From Vibrio ruber DSM 16370 (lineage in GTDB: Bacteria > Pseudomonadota > Gammaproteobacteria > Enterobacterales > Vibrionaceae), in the NCBI RefSeq assembly GCF_900163965.1, contig NZ_FULE01000002.1:1-64000 (forward strand): DNA of 64,000 nt, in the 5' to 3' direction. Each line of letters opens with the position of its first letter. Position 1 is the first letter of the stretch. The notes beneath the pieces are model-generated. The model searched no databases and was not told where the DNA came from. It was given only the letters and a program-made list of their open reading frames with translations. This document shows, one piece after another, positions 47,456 through 58,234 of this stretch. The translations under genes were made by a program, and so were the position numbers.

Positions 47456-49113
47456 TGAGCACTCCCTTTGGTCACTTTCGGTTCAATATCCTGCTCACTC
47501 TGTTTGCCGAAAATAATGGCATTCGGCTGTCGGCGTAAGTCTTGTAGTAATGGATATAATGTTTCAAGATTCCGTTGTATCGCATCAAGACTTTGCTGAA
47601 TATTCTGGCCTAAAGCTCCCTGAGCCTGATAATCACTCAGGGTTTCGTTTAAGGTTTCCAGCGTACTCACCAGCCGATCCGGAATTGCCTGTGTCTTCTC
47701 TTGTGACAGCAGTTTTTTGAGGTTCTTGCTCGCTTCATGTAGCTCTTTGAATGTGTCATCGGCAGAAGCCAGAGTCTGATTCAATTGCCCGACGGTCTTA
47801 TCCATCGGTAGTGCCGCCAAACGATCAAGAATCAGCGTAATCTTCTCCTGTATTGAAGCAAAAGAACTGCTGACCGACGGGAACACCGGATACCCATAAT
47901 ACATGGTTTCATCGAGCGGTTTGGGATCTTTAACAAACACCACCGATACGACTTTTGCACCGGTCAGCAGGTTGCTGCTACTCAGTGTTGCCCGCATTCC
48001 CTGCTTAAACCCTTGGGTAAACATATCGCGCCACTCATCCAAATTCATATTTTTCTGTTTTAAGTGAGATGCAATTCTTTGTGGTTCCAAACGAATCAGA
48101 ATCGGAACAGACGGCATACGAATGTCATTCGTACTATCAAACGAACCACCATGAAATGGCACTTCTTCTACAGTTCCCAAACGGACACCATTATATTCCA
48201 GCGGCGCACCGGGCAGCAGGCCACTGATACTGCCCTGAACCAACATAATGTAATCGATATATTTATCATAGCGATTATTGGCCGCCGCTTCTTTCGAAGA
48301 AAAAAGCCGGAACTCGGTTGAGTCCTTGACGGGGGAGCCAGAAACCTGATTATTTGTCGTACCGAAGGAGATCCCACCGGAAAGCAGTGTCTGTAAAGAG
48401 TCCATCCGCACTTCCAGTCCTTTTGCCGTTCCTTCAACCAACAGCCCCGGAGTTATCCAGAACTGCACATTGCTGTGAACTAAAGCATCATAAGGCGCCT
48501 TGACAAAAATATGGTATGTAATCGCTTTGCGTTTGACATCAAAATCAACATTTTCAATGTAGCCGACTTCAAACCCGCGGAAATGAACCGGTGAGCCGAC
48601 CTCCATTTTTGCGTTATCCGTCGAATAGAGCCTCAGACGAATCCCCCGGTTATCAGCCGTTGATAACGGCGGTTGTTTGAGCATGGTAAAACGCTCACGT
48701 TTTTCACCATTCTTACCCGGATTAACATTGATAAACGCCCCGGAAAGAATCGTCCCCAGACCACTAATCCCTTCTTTCCCCACTCTGGGTTTCACCACCC
48801 AGAACTGGCTTTTGCTGTTTAGCATCGCCTCAGCGCCCTGCTCCATCCGGATATGGATAATCGCGTGATTAAAGTCATCACTGAGTTGAATGTCGGTGAC
48901 TTCTCCGACATCAACGTTATGAGCCTTCACTTTAGTTTTTCCGGCGATCAGACCATCTGCATTTTCTGCGACAACAATAATCTCGGGCCCTTGCCGAGAC
49001 CAATTCTCAACTAACATCCATCCGGCAACAATCGCTGCAATTAAAGGCACGAACCAAATTGAATTAAAGTGCATCCGGTGGGCGGATTCAACAGCAGATG
49101 ATGAACGACTCAA
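47452..49113 (-). CDS. pqiB: PqiB-type MCE-domain lipid transport protein
   Basis: 553 aa. One N-terminal membrane helix (SIWFVPLIAAIVAGWMLV) is followed by three MCE/MlaD domains (for example GLIAGKTKVKAHNVDVGEV; MEVGSPVHFRGFEVGYIENV; GLLPGAPLEYNGVRLGTVEEV) and a C-terminal helical segment. PqiB forms a periplasm-spanning hollow needle that carries hydrophobic molecules. Overlaps pqiA by 4 bp. Confidence 0.92.
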   Translation of the reverse strand: MSRSSSAVESAHRMHFNSIWFVPLIAAIVAGWMLVENWSRQGPEIIVVAENADGLIAGKTKVKAHNVDVGEVTDIQLSDDFNHAIIHIRMEQGAEAMLNSKSQFWVVKPRVGKEGISGLGTILSGAFINVNPGKNGEKRERFTMLKQPPLSTADNRGIRLRLYSTDNAKMEVGSPVHFRGFEVGYIENVDFDVKRKAITYHIFVKAPYDALVHSNVQFWITPGLLVEGTAKGLEVRMDSLQTLLSGGISFGTTNNQVSGSPVKDSTEFRLFSSKEAAANNRYDKYIDYIMLVQGSISGLLPGAPLEYNGVRLGTVEEVPFHGGSFDSTNDIRMPSVPILIRLEPQRIASHLKQKNMNLDEWRDMFTQGFKQGMRATLSSSNLLTGAKVVSVVFVKDPKPLDETMYYGYPVFPSVSSSFASIQEKITLILDRLAALPMDKTVGQLNQTLASADDTFKELHEASKNLKKLLSQEKTQAIPDRLVSTLETLNETLSDYQAQGALGQNIQQSLDAIQRNLETLYPLLQDLRRQPNAIIFGKQSEQDIEPKVTKGSAQ

Positions 49114-50450
49114 GTGGTTATCTCCTCAGATTTATCCCAGATCAGACGGGAATCAAACGACATTGCTGCCAGCATAGTCAGAATCACCACAGCAGCAAAA
49201 GAAATAGCGGCAATACCGGGAATAATATTCATCATGGCACCAAGCTGAACCAGTGCTGACAAAATTGCCACTACAAACACATCAACCATTGACCAGCGCC
49301 CGATAAATTCTGTGATGTGATAAATTCGTTGGGTTGGTTTTTCATACTCTCTGCAACCAAAACGAATTTGCCAGCAGAGCCAGAACAACATCAAAATTTT
49401 CATCACCGGCACCAGAATACTGGCAACAAAAATCACACCGGCGACAAGATATGACTTCATTCCCCACAATAAAATCACGCCACCCATAATGGTTGACGGC
49501 TCACTGGTTCCAAGAAACGTCGTAATCATAATCGGAAAAAGATTAGCAGGCAGATACAAAACACACGATGCAAATAATAATGCTAACGTATTATTCAGGC
49601 TGCCTTGTTGACGCTGATGCAGAACATGATGACAGCGCGTACATTTATGGGTTTGCGCAGTCATCAGTGCCCCGCAATACTGACAGCCTTTTAACCCTTG
49701 AGATAATGCAGAACCGGAACGAACCGCAACCGTCGGTGCCGGGCCACACAGACAGTGCCAAATCCAGCGTTTATCAACAAAAGAGATTGTCCTGAACAGG
49801 CAGATCGTAAACACACAGAATGCCCAGAAAGACAGCCCCAACTCAATTTCAGCCAAGCTTTGCAGTTTAACTAAAGCCACCAGCCCGCCGAGCAGAAAAA
49901 CATCGACCATCAGCCAGGGTTTCAGGGCATTGATCGTGTGCGTCAATCCATAATGAATTGCGCGGAGCTTACCTTGTCGCATTGCCAAAGCAGTCAAAAG
50001 TACCGCTGTCAGATAGATCACCGGTAGCACCAGTAAAGACAGGGTCACAATAATACCGAGCGAGATGTAATGTTCCCCCATCAGGCCATAAATACAGTCT
50101 AACAAGGTAATCTGCTGATGGCTGCCTTGCGAGGAAAACCCGAGAAAAACAAAACACAGCGACATAATGAACATCAATACCGCTGAGCATCCGTTACTCA
50201 GTAGCTGTTGAGGGGCATTCGGATGGCACTTCACAATCAAATGACCACAACGGGCACAATCATGCTGTTCACCGGCTTGCAATGGCGGCAAAACATTCAC
50301 CCAGTCACAGTGATCACAAGCCGTTGCTTGTTCATGGTATTTCCCGCTACTCATCTCTGTCACACCATTTGGTTCCCTGTCGCTCAACATTCGTGAATCA
50401 TCCACGTTTATCATCGAGTTTACCCACGACTTAGAAATCTGTAAAAACAA
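49110..50450 (-). CDS. pqiA: PqiA-type inner membrane protein
   Basis: Up to 446 aa. Two PqiA domains, each led by paired CxxC zinc-ribbon motifs (CDHCDWVNVLPPL and CARCGHLIVKC; CQYCGALM and CTRCHHVLH) and then four membrane helices. It is the inner-membrane partner of PqiB/PqiC in lipid transport and envelope homeostasis. The start is uncertain: the ATG ending at 50354 (MSSGKYHEQATACDHCD) would give 414 aa, closer to the family length. Confidence 0.9.
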   Translation of the reverse strand: MFLQISKSWVNSMINVDDSRMLSDREPNGVTEMSSGKYHEQATACDHCDWVNVLPPLQAGEQHDCARCGHLIVKCHPNAPQQLLSNGCSAVLMFIMSLCFVFLGFSSQGSHQQITLLDCIYGLMGEHYISLGIIVTLSLLVLPVIYLTAVLLTALAMRQGKLRAIHYGLTHTINALKPWLMVDVFLLGGLVALVKLQSLAEIELGLSFWAFCVFTICLFRTISFVDKRWIWHCLCGPAPTVAVRSGSALSQGLKGCQYCGALMTAQTHKCTRCHHVLHQRQQGSLNNTLALLFASCVLYLPANLFPIMITTFLGTSEPSTIMGGVILLWGMKSYLVAGVIFVASILVPVMKILMLFWLCWQIRFGCREYEKPTQRIYHITEFIGRWSMVDVFVVAILSALVQLGAMMNIIPGIAAISFAAVVILTMLAAMSFDSRLIWDKSEEITT

Positions 50451-50875
50451 TTGTTATCACAAATGAACACTGACTGTTATGTCATTTTATGGACGGTAAA
50501 TACACTTTGTGGACACATGGGTCTGTCATCCACGGACAACCGACTGCCATAACCCCGTAGATGAAGTGACCGAATACCACCACTTATCATTGAGCTCATT
50601 CCTTTTTATTCTTAAAGAAGAGACAGTAATAATTAAATATTACATAAAAACGCGACGACACCCTGAACAACATATTGCTGTGTTCTTTATCAATGCGTAT
50701 GATTGCCGGTATACACTGAGTCATATGACATTAAACTCTTATTCTCTCTGTCTTCCGTTGTCTTACTTCTCTGTTGTTATGCATCAGTGTCAATCCGGGT
50801 ATACTCCCAAGTAATGTCGGGGTTTCATGCTGACGGGAATGTACGATACGTGTACTTATTGCGGTAGATTCAACA
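50451..50875. other. divergent intergenic region
   Basis: Between pqiA (-) and the membrane protein gene (+). No gene is supported; an open frame at 50509-50814 has no recognisable product or ribosome-binding site. Presumed promoters only. Confidence 0.4.
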
Positions 50876-52168
50876 ATGAAAGAAAAAATAGCAGCAATCT
50901 GTGGCTGGATGTTGATGCTCAGCTTGACCCTCTCCGTCATATCCACATTCAGCGATTCTGTTCCGTTCTATTGGGCCGGAATTCCGATCTGGCTGGTTTC
51001 CTGCGTGTTAATCCCAACCCTGAAAGCGACCCAAAAAAAGCAAATATTCATTTTACTGGGGATCGGATTAGCCGGTTTGCTATTCGGGCTATTGAATCAG
51101 GCTGACATCAGTTACATTTTCAAAGCGATAGAAGCCAATCAAAAAGTCATTAATATGCTGATTGGGGTCGGGTTTCTGAAAATTTTTGCCACCGCAAGTA
51201 TCCGTAGTCAAGAAGACTTACCTAAAGGAAAAGGGGCTTTGCTGCGAACTTTACTGGGTACACACCTCTTCGGTGCCGTGTTAAATATGTCGTCTGTGAT
51301 TATTGTCGGGGATCGGCTTGCCAGTCAGAGTCGTATGACGCCTTTGCAGGGGATATTATTGCTCCGGGCATTCTGTATCTGCGCATTCTGGTCACCTTTT
51401 TTCGCCGCAATGGGATTGACACTGATCAGTTCTCCGGGGGCGCAACTCAGTACACTGGTTCTGTATGGTATTCCAATCAGTATTGCCGCCATCGCTTTCA
51501 GTGCATGGGAAATTCTCCGGCAGCCGGACGCCGGAGATCTGCACGGTTATCCGATTGCCCGGCATTCACTGTGGATGCCTTGTTTACTGGCGTTGATTGT
51601 CATCGGGATGCATGAATGGCAACCGCAAATCAGCGTTCTGACGCTGGTTACCCTGACGGCTATCCTGTTTATTTTTATTTGGTTACTCACCAGTGACGGA
51701 CTCAGAGGGTTATTCCGTTTTAAGCAACATATCGAGTCAGGTATTGTCAGCTCTGCCGGTGAAGTCGCTTTATTTGCAGCCGCAGCGTTGTTAGCGGCCG
51801 GAACCGCGGCAACGCTATCATCACTGGATATCCGCCTTGCCCCACCGCATTTCGGCTCGCTGGAAGCCAGTATCACCGTGATGATTCTGGTTGCGCTGGC
51901 AATGACGGGGATGCATCCGGTCACCAGCGTGGTGCTCGCCGGGAGCTTACTTGCCCCATCGGTTCATGATCCGAACCTGTTAGGCATGACGTTATTGATG
52001 GGCTGGTCACTCGGTATTTTACTCTCCCCGTTCTCTGGCGTTCAGCTCAGTATTCAGTCTCGCTATGAAATCAGCGCAATCAGCCTGCTCAAAATGAACT
52101 GGCGTTACGCGATTACCATGCTATTGCTGTGCTTTGCCTTGCTGTGGTTCTATCAGTTTTCGCACTGA
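50876..52168 (+). CDS. polytopic membrane protein of unknown function
   Basis: 430 aa, almost entirely hydrophobic, about 11-12 membrane helices. A conserved-looking interior segment (TASIRSQEDLPKGKGALLRTLLGTHLFGAVLNMSSVIIVGD, in outline) and a C-terminal GMHPVTSVVLAGSLLAP suggest an ion or organic-acid transporter of the general ArsB/DASS type (re-entrant HPVTS-like loops). I could not assign a family. Stands alone between pqiA and glk; substrate unknown. Confidence 0.65.
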   Translation: MKEKIAAICGWMLMLSLTLSVISTFSDSVPFYWAGIPIWLVSCVLIPTLKATQKKQIFILLGIGLAGLLFGLLNQADISYIFKAIEANQKVINMLIGVGFLKIFATASIRSQEDLPKGKGALLRTLLGTHLFGAVLNMSSVIIVGDRLASQSRMTPLQGILLLRAFCICAFWSPFFAAMGLTLISSPGAQLSTLVLYGIPISIAAIAFSAWEILRQPDAGDLHGYPIARHSLWMPCLLALIVIGMHEWQPQISVLTLVTLTAILFIFIWLLTSDGLRGLFRFKQHIESGIVSSAGEVALFAAAALLAAGTAATLSSLDIRLAPPHFGSLEASITVMILVALAMTGMHPVTSVVLAGSLLAPSVHDPNLLGMTLLMGWSLGILLSPFSGVQLSIQSRYEISAISLLKMNWRYAITMLLLCFALLWFYQFSH

Positions 52169-52334
52169 GAACGCGAGCAGTAAAACCCAAAATCAGTGCC
52201 TCATGCCACTAAACGCGCAGTACACTTTCCTGAAAATATGAAATCAGTGATTAAAAAACAACCAACAATACCCAATTCTGGCAGCTGTTCCGGGCGATAT
52301 CATCCTGAAGTGAAACAACTTCAATTAAAATAAC

Positions 52335-52366
52335 AAAGGCAGCGTCCTGATATGAACGCTGCCTTT
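52335..52366 (-). terminator. terminator after glk
   Basis: AAAGGCAGCGT (52335-52345) and ACGCTGCCTTT (52356-52366), 10-nt loop; on the minus strand TTATTTTAATTG follows. It may also end the membrane protein transcript. Confidence 0.85.
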
Positions 52367-52437
52367 CATCGGTACTTTCTTTTGCATTGATTGCTTGATC
52401 ATTCGATCACTTTATTCATCACTCACTTCACCGGACA

Positions 52438-53415
52438 TTACTGCGCAGATAAAGACAAACCGAGCGACTGTCTCAGATAAGCACCGGCACCTAATAGTCC
52501 CGGTTCTTTATGGGTAATAACAAAGACAGGAATGTTCTCTAAATAAGTCTTGAACCGCCCTTTATCTTCAAATGCAGTGCGGTATTGTGAATCGAGCAAG
52601 AAGTCGACAAAACGGGGCACAACACCACCGGCAATGTAAACACCGCCCAAAGTTTCAAGATTCAGTGCCAGATTACCGGCAAAGCGCCCCATCAGGGTAC
52701 AAAACAGTTCCAGCGCTTTGCGACAATCCGCTTGTGTGTTGGCCTGAGCCTGTTCAACCACATCTTTCGGCGTGTATGCTTCCGGTGTCCGTCCGTCGGC
52801 ACGCACCACGGCATTGTACAGATTGACAATGCCTTGTCCGGATAAACAGCGCTCCGCAGAAACCCGACCAAACTCTTTGCGTAACTCCGCTAAAATCAGG
52901 TCTTCTTCCTGACTCCCCGGCGCCAGATCCACATGACCGCCTTCTCCGGGCAGACTGAGCCATTGATCGTTCACCGGCAGTAAATGCGCCACACCCAGTC
53001 CGGTTCCGGCCCCGTAAACTGCAACCGGCTTACCTGTAACTGCACTGCCCTGACCCACTTTGACCACATCAGATTCAGCTAAAACCGGAATCGCCATTGA
53101 GACTGCGGTAAAATCATTGATCACCTGAAATGTTTCAAGACCGAGGTTACGTTGCAGGGTTTCGATGGAAAATTCCCAGCTATGATTGGTCATCGAAATC
53201 CAGTCACCTTGCACCGGACAGGCAATCGCAATACAGGCTTGTTGAATAGCGACTTCGGATGCTTCGATATAATGCTTAATCACTGACTCAAGACTTGGAT
53301 ACTCGGCACAGGCATACGTCCTTGCGTGACTGACTTCCCCTGATGCCAGTTCGCATAATGCCAGACGGGCATTTGTACCGCCAATATCGCCAATCAACGC
53401 AAATTGATAGGGCAT
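52438..53415 (-). CDS. glk: glucokinase
   Basis: 325 aa from the ATG ending at 53415, with GGAGG 5 bp upstream. N-terminal ATP motif [14 protein letters not shown], then [38 protein letters not shown] and [23 protein letters not shown] (in outline), and [11 protein letters not shown]. Bacterial glucokinase (ROK-independent Glk family) phosphorylating glucose to glucose-6-phosphate. Monocistronic. Confidence 0.95.
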   Translation of the reverse strand: MPYQFALIGDIGGTNARLALCELASGEVSHARTYACAEYPSLESVIKHYIEASEVAIQQACIAIACPVQGDWISMTNHSWEFSIETLQRNLGLETFQVINDFTAVSMAIPVLAESDVVKVGQGSAVTGKPVAVYGAGTGLGVAHLLPVNDQWLSLPGEGGHVDLAPGSQEEDLILAELRKEFGRVSAERCLSGQGIVNLYNAVVRADGRTPEAYTPKDVVEQAQANTQADCRKALELFCTLMGRFAGNLALNLETLGGVYIAGGVVPRFVDFLLDSQYRTAFEDKGRFKTYLENIPVFVITHKEPGLLGAGAYLRQSLGLSLSAQ

Positions 53416-53708
53416 AAAATCCTCCATTAAAATTCAAATCCAAAAATCAAAAAATGTCGGCAAAGTGCCAACATTAAAAATAAAACGACACAAGTGGATG
53501 ACCGCCAGATGAGGTTGAGAACGCGTCCCTATTCTCTTGCGTGACTATCACGATCGGCTATTTTCGCTGCCAGTTCGACCAAGCGCTTTGTGAGTCAGCA
53601 CTTAGATTGTCAAATGCAGCATTCTATCGATTTCGCCCCGGCGAACCTGAGATATCCGTCAAAGCTAGGGATAAATTATCCGTCTCTGCGCATTTTTATG
53701 CTTAACTG

Positions 53709-54137
53709 CTACTGAATCACCAGACTGCCATCTTCATTGAAATCCCAGCAGTCGCCATAGGCAACTTCCCATAAATGACCATCGGGATCAGAAAAATAGC
53801 CACTATAACCGCCCCAGAAGGCATCTTTGGCAGGTTTTTCCAGCTTTGCACCGACACTGACCGCCAGTGCCAAGACTTCATCAACTTCCTCTTTTGAACG
53901 CGTATTGTGAGCCAATGTCACACCAGAGAAGCCTGAACAGGGAGCTGCGAACTCCGGTGAAACATCATCAGCCAGTTCATCCAGCGGATAAAGTGCAAGA
54001 CAGACACCGCCAGTCTTAAAGAAAATGATACCGTCTGCCGGTTTTTGCGGTGAGGTAAAGCCGAGTGCAGCATAAAAGTTATATGAAGTCTCTAAATTTT
54101 TCACACCGAGTGTGATAATACTAATCCTTGGTTCCAC
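53709..54137 (-). CDS. VOC-superfamily protein
   Basis: 142 aa, single glyoxalase-fold domain (ISIITLGVKNLETSYNFYAA; GVCLALYPLDELADD; GGYSGYFSDPDGHLWEVAYG). Conserved GHLWEVA end with Glu as a possible metal ligand. Function unknown. Different subfamily from the VOC protein at 37447. Confidence 0.8.
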   Translation of the reverse strand: MEPRISIITLGVKNLETSYNFYAALGFTSPQKPADGIIFFKTGGVCLALYPLDELADDVSPEFAAPCSGFSGVTLAHNTRSKEEVDEVLALAVSVGAKLEKPAKDAFWGGYSGYFSDPDGHLWEVAYGDCWDFNEDGSLVIQ

Positions 54138-54461
54138 CGAATGCTCCTTGATACATCAATCACTTCATATATCACGCAACCATATGTCAGCAATCAATCC
54201 TTGGCTCGACATGGTGGTGAGATAATAAGACCTTTCTATTCTAGCCTAGCAAATCTACGAAAAAACATCGTGAAAGTGCAAATAATTAGCCGTGTTCTCA
54301 AAAAAATCACAACCCGGTCTGATAACAATGAAACTTAATCCATATGATTATCAAAAGAATTTAATTTTTAAACCACAATATTACAGCAACATGATCGCAA
54401 TAACTTTTTGGCCACAAGAACTCATCCATCGATGCGTGGCACCCCATCGACAACATTTGAC
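54138..54461. other. intergenic region
   Basis: Lies between the 5' end of the VOC gene (-) and the 3' end of the GntR gene (-). Nothing recognisable is seen apart from the presumed VOC promoter. Confidence 0.4.
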
Positions 54462-55172
54462 TCACTCCTTTTCAGTATGGCTGTCGATGGTGATCATCAC
54501 CGCATCCGGACGCCAGTATTCAAACTCACAATCGATGATTGCGCCGTCTTGTTTATAATTAACACGACAAATTTTCAGCACTTGCTGCCCGGCAGCAATG
54601 TTGAGCGCTTTCGCGACGGCCGGCGTTGCAGCGGTGGCAATCACATCAAAACGGGAGCGGCTGGTGACATAGCCATATTTATGCCGGTACAGTCCGGTCA
54701 GTGACTGGGTGAGATTTTCTTCCAGAATGCCGGGGAACCAATGGGCAATCAGGCAGTTTTCCACATACAGCACGACGCGCCCGTCAATAAAACGCAGCCG
54801 TTGAATAATATGCAGTGGCGTCATCTCATTACGTGCCAGCAACTTGGCTTCATCACTGGTCGCCATGCGGCTTTGCACTGCAATCAACCGTGTTTCAGCA
54901 ATCCGGTGCTGATCACGGATCATCTGATGAAAGTGACTGCGGGACAACGGGTTATAATGAACGCGTGGCGGTGAAACAAACCAGCCCCGGCGCTCTTCGC
55001 GATAAATTAAGCCTTCCGTTTCCAGAGACGCCAGTGAATCTTTGACGGTAATCCGTGTGGTCGAAAACAGCGTACATAACTCCCGTTCTGAGGGTAATTT
55101 TTGTCGGGCACTCATCGTCCCGCCGAGAATCTGTTCCCGAATGACATCTTTAATTTTCGTTAACTGCGTCAT
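54462..55172 (-). CDS. GntR/UTRA-family regulator of the adjacent ABC operon
   Basis: 236 aa. N-terminal winged helix (LPSERELCTLFSTTRITVKDSLASLETEGLIYREERRGWFV, in outline), then a UTRA effector domain (IAETRLIAVQSRM; ITIDSHTEKE at the end). It resembles PhnR-type repressors of aminoethylphosphonate operons in enterics. It is divergent from the ABC operon with 231 bp between starts, so it probably controls that operon with the imported compound or a breakdown product as effector. Confidence 0.83.
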   Translation of the reverse strand: MTQLTKIKDVIREQILGGTMSARQKLPSERELCTLFSTTRITVKDSLASLETEGLIYREERRGWFVSPPRVHYNPLSRSHFHQMIRDQHRIAETRLIAVQSRMATSDEAKLLARNEMTPLHIIQRLRFIDGRVVLYVENCLIAHWFPGILEENLTQSLTGLYRHKYGYVTSRSRFDVIATAATPAVAKALNIAAGQQVLKICRVNYKQDGAIIDCEFEYWRPDAVMITIDSHTEKE

Positions 55173-55403
55173 CTATCTGTTTACCTGAATCTGTTTACCT
55201 GAATCCGTTTCTCTAAACCTATTTCCATGAACTAGCCCAACATTGATCCCATTCAATGTAAGAGCTCGCCCGAAACCAGACAAGCAGACCCCGGCAATCT
55301 TCATCAATCTGTCATAAATAATTTAGAAAACAGCCAAGGAATCGTCACATTTGCTCAATAGGATGAAATACAAGCAAACTGAACTAGTCCAAAGGATGGC
55401 TTT

Positions 55404-56474
55404 ATGAAATTACGTCGTACCCCCCGAATGATAATGGCAACTACATCGTTGCTTTCCCTTACAATGGCCTTTCATGCAACAGCAAAAACCCAGTCGCTTG
55501 ATGAGTTGGTGAAAGCCGCCAAAGCGGAAGGACAAGTCTACAGTGTCGGTATGCCCGACAGCTGGGCCAACTGGAAAGATACCTGGCGCGATCTGAATAG
55601 CAAATATCACCTGCAACATCAGGATACCGATATGAGTTCAGCGCAAGAAGTTGCCAAATTTGCGGCGGAAAAACACAATGCCACCGCCGATATCGGTGAT
55701 GTCGGCTTCGCGTTCGGCCGTGTTGCGGTACAAAAAGGTGTCGCTCAGCCTTACAAACCATCGACTTGGAACGAGATTCCTGACTGGGCCAAAGATAAAG
55801 ACGGTTACTGGGCGCTTGCCTATACCGGCACCATCGCCTTTATGTCGAACAATAATCTGGTCAAAAACCCACCCAAGACATGGGCTGATCTGCTCACTGG
55901 CAAGTATAAAGTCACCATCGGTGATGTCGGTGTTGCCTCGCAAGCCAACAATGCGGTGTTAGCCGCTGCATTTGCCAACGGCGGTAATGAATCGAATCTA
56001 AAACCGGCTCTCAAGTTCTTCGCCAAACTGGCTGAACAAGGCCGTCTGTCTTTTACCGCGCCGAGTCTGGCAAATCTGGAAAAAGGCGAAGTGGAAGTCG
56101 CGGTACTGTGGGATTTCAACGCACTCAACTACCGCGATAAAATTGACCGCTCTCGCTTCACGGTGAGCATCCCTCAGGACGGTTCGGTCATTTCCGGCTA
56201 TACCACCATCATTAACAAATACGCGAAACATCCGAATGCGGCAAAACTGACCCGTGAATATATCTTCAGTGATCAAGGGCAAATCAACCTTGCCAACGGT
56301 TATGCGCGCCCGATCCGCACCAATATTGCGCTGCCGGCAGAAACCAAAGCCAAATTACTTGATAACAAACAGTACGAACATGTGCATCCGATTAAAAATT
56401 TCGATGCATGGGAAAAATCCGCCCGCCGCCTGCCGCGTCAATGGCAGGAAAATGTCCTCATCCACCAGCAGTAA
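55404..56474 (+). CDS. periplasmic substrate-binding protein of the organophosphorus ABC importer
   Basis: 356 aa with a signal peptide ending near AFHATA. Fe3+/spermidine/phosphonate-type binding protein (LVKAAKAEGQVYSVGMPDSW; ADIGDVGFAFGRVAVQKG; NLVKNPPKTWADLLTGKYKV). Proteins of this kind in phosphonate and aminoethylphosphonate operons look alike. First gene of a six-gene operon; the next gene starts 9 bp later. Ligand unknown. Confidence 0.8.
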   Translation: MKLRRTPRMIMATTSLLSLTMAFHATAKTQSLDELVKAAKAEGQVYSVGMPDSWANWKDTWRDLNSKYHLQHQDTDMSSAQEVAKFAAEKHNATADIGDVGFAFGRVAVQKGVAQPYKPSTWNEIPDWAKDKDGYWALAYTGTIAFMSNNNLVKNPPKTWADLLTGKYKVTIGDVGVASQANNAVLAAAFANGGNESNLKPALKFFAKLAEQGRLSFTAPSLANLEKGEVEVAVLWDFNALNYRDKIDRSRFTVSIPQDGSVISGYTTIINKYAKHPNAAKLTREYIFSDQGQINLANGYARPIRTNIALPAETKAKLLDNKQYEHVHPIKNFDAWEKSARRLPRQWQENVLIHQQ

Positions 56475-56483
56475 GGCAACCCG

Positions 56484-57287
56484 ATGAACAATAAAGTTAT
56501 CCTTGTTGTTCTGGATGGCCTCAACCTTTCAGTAGCCCGGCAGTGTCTGGGCTACCTGAATGGTCTGATCGCCTCGCAGCAAGCCACCTTATATCCGCTT
56601 ACCTGTGAACTGCCCTCATTATCCCGGCCACTTTATGAATGTTTGCTGACGGGCGTTCCGCCGGTCGCAAGCGGCATCGTGCACAATCAGATCAACCACC
56701 GTTCACATCATGAATCGGTGTTCAGTCTGGCAAGCCAGCAAGGCAAAAAAACGGCCGCGGCGGCCTATCATTGGTTTAGCGAACTGTATAACCGTTCCCC
56801 CTACCATCCGGTCGAAGATCGCTTTACCAACGACCCGACCCTGAATATTCAGCACGGCATTTTTTATCACTGGGATCACTACCCCGACGAAGCACTGTTT
56901 CTCGATGCCGAATACCTGCGCCGTCACTATGACCCGGATTTTTTGCTGATCCACCCAATGAATATTGATGATGCCGGTCATCACGCCGGTCTCGATTCAG
57001 CTCATTATCGCAATACCGCCCGCAAAGCCGATATGATTTTATCGGACCACTTGCCACAATGGATGGCAGCGGGATATCAGATTTTGATCACCAGTGACCA
57101 CGGCATGAACAATGACCACTCGCACGGTGGCACCTTGCCGGAAGAGCGCGAAGTCCCGCTGTTGGTGATCGGTGACCATTTTAGCCACCAAGCGGCTCAA
57201 ATCGCCCAGACCGATATTTGTGGTGTGATTTGTGAATTACTGGGACTGACCCACCAAAAATCCATCGCGGGAGGTGTTCTTCGATGA
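56484..57287 (+). CDS. alkaline-phosphatase-superfamily hydrolase (phosphodiesterase type)
   Basis: 267 aa, no signal peptide, so cytoplasmic. Metal-binding residues of the nucleotide pyrophosphatase/phosphodiesterase fold: D11 (VVLDGLN), the likely nucleophile S47 (LPSLSRPLYECLLTGVPP), D162/H166 (NIDDAGHHAG), D205-H206 (TSDHGMNN) and H214 (SHGG). It may cleave a phosphodiester or phosphonate brought in by the transporter. It overlaps the first permease gene by 4 bp, so import and hydrolysis are coupled. Substrate unproven; phosphonoacetate hydrolase-like activity is one possibility. Confidence 0.78.
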   Translation: MNNKVILVVLDGLNLSVARQCLGYLNGLIASQQATLYPLTCELPSLSRPLYECLLTGVPPVASGIVHNQINHRSHHESVFSLASQQGKKTAAAAYHWFSELYNRSPYHPVEDRFTNDPTLNIQHGIFYHWDHYPDEALFLDAEYLRRHYDPDFLLIHPMNIDDAGHHAGLDSAHYRNTARKADMILSDHLPQWMAAGYQILITSDHGMNNDHSHGGTLPEEREVPLLVIGDHFSHQAAQIAQTDICGVICELLGLTHQKSIAGGVLR

Positions 57288-58234
57288 GTTTGTCTTCACC
57301 ATCCCAAAGATCGCCCGACACCGTTCTCATGCGGCTGAAACAATGGCGGCCATTACTCTGGTTAGTACCGTTTGCGGTCGTGTTCTACCTTTTTCAGATT
57401 TCGCCGCTGACGTGGGTCATCACCAATAGTTTCAGTGACGGCACTCAGTTCTCGCTGGACAATTACCGGGAAATTTTAGACTCGCCCTTTATTTTGCAAG
57501 GGTTTAGCAACAGTTTATGGCTGGCTCTCTGGTCAAGTTTAATCGGTTTGCTGATCGCAGCCGTGCTGGTTTCATCGCTGCGTCATCTCAACAGCCGCAT
57601 CCGCGATGCTGTGATTGCCTTTACCAATATGAGCAGTAACTTTGTCGGTGTGCCGCTCGCGTTTGCTTTTATCATTATTCTCGGCACCAATGGTGCACTG
57701 ACGCTGATTCTGCGCCAACTCGGTATTCTCGATGAATTCAACCTCTATGGCCGCTGGGGACTGCTGGCGATTTATACCTATTTTCAAATCCCACTCGGCG
57801 CTTTGTTACTCTATCCGGCATTCGATGCCCTGAAAAAAGACTGGCAGGAAGCGGCTGCACTGCTCGGGGCCAATACACGTCAATACTGGTTGAGAATCGC
57901 CCTGCCCGTACTGGCTCCGGCGCTGTTCGGGACATTTATTATCCTATTCGCCAACGCTATCGGGGCCTATGCCAGTGCGTATGCCCTCACCCTCGGCAAT
58001 TACAATCTGATCACCATTCGCATTGCCAGTCTGGTTTCCGGTGATCTGTTTCTCGAACCCAATCTTGCCGCGGCGATTTCTGTGTTACTGATTGCGATTC
58101 TGGCTTTCGTCACCATCATCAATCAATGGCTGATCGCCCAAAGTAACCACACCGGCCAGACCAAACGCCGTTCCGCCACACCCCGTTCGATGAGAAGGAA
58201 AGCGCATGCAAAACACGCATCAGATCTATCATAA
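57284..58234 (+). CDS. ABC transporter permease 1
   Basis: 316 aa, about six membrane helices, with the permease EAA-type loop (DWQEAAALLGANTRQYWLRIALP). Type I importer of the spermidine/phosphonate group. It overlaps the hydrolase by 4 bp and the next permease by 29 bp. The C-terminus is basic and probably cytoplasmic. Confidence 0.88.
   Translation: MSLSSPSQRSPDTVLMRLKQWRPLLWLVPFAVVFYLFQISPLTWVITNSFSDGTQFSLDNYREILDSPFILQGFSNSLWLALWSSLIGLLIAAVLVSSLRHLNSRIRDAVIAFTNMSSNFVGVPLAFAFIIILGTNGALTLILRQLGILDEFNLYGRWGLLAIYTYFQIPLGALLLYPAFDALKKDWQEAAALLGANTRQYWLRIALPVLAPALFGTFIILFANAIGAYASAYALTLGNYNLITIRIASLVSGDLFLEPNLAAAISVLLIAILAFVTIINQWLIAQSNHTGQTKRRSATPRSMRRKAHAKHASDLS

Noticed and set aside
50509..50814. 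101-codon open frame upstream of the membrane protein gene
   Set aside because: No ribosome-binding site and composition unlike a real protein; it lies in a divergent promoter region.
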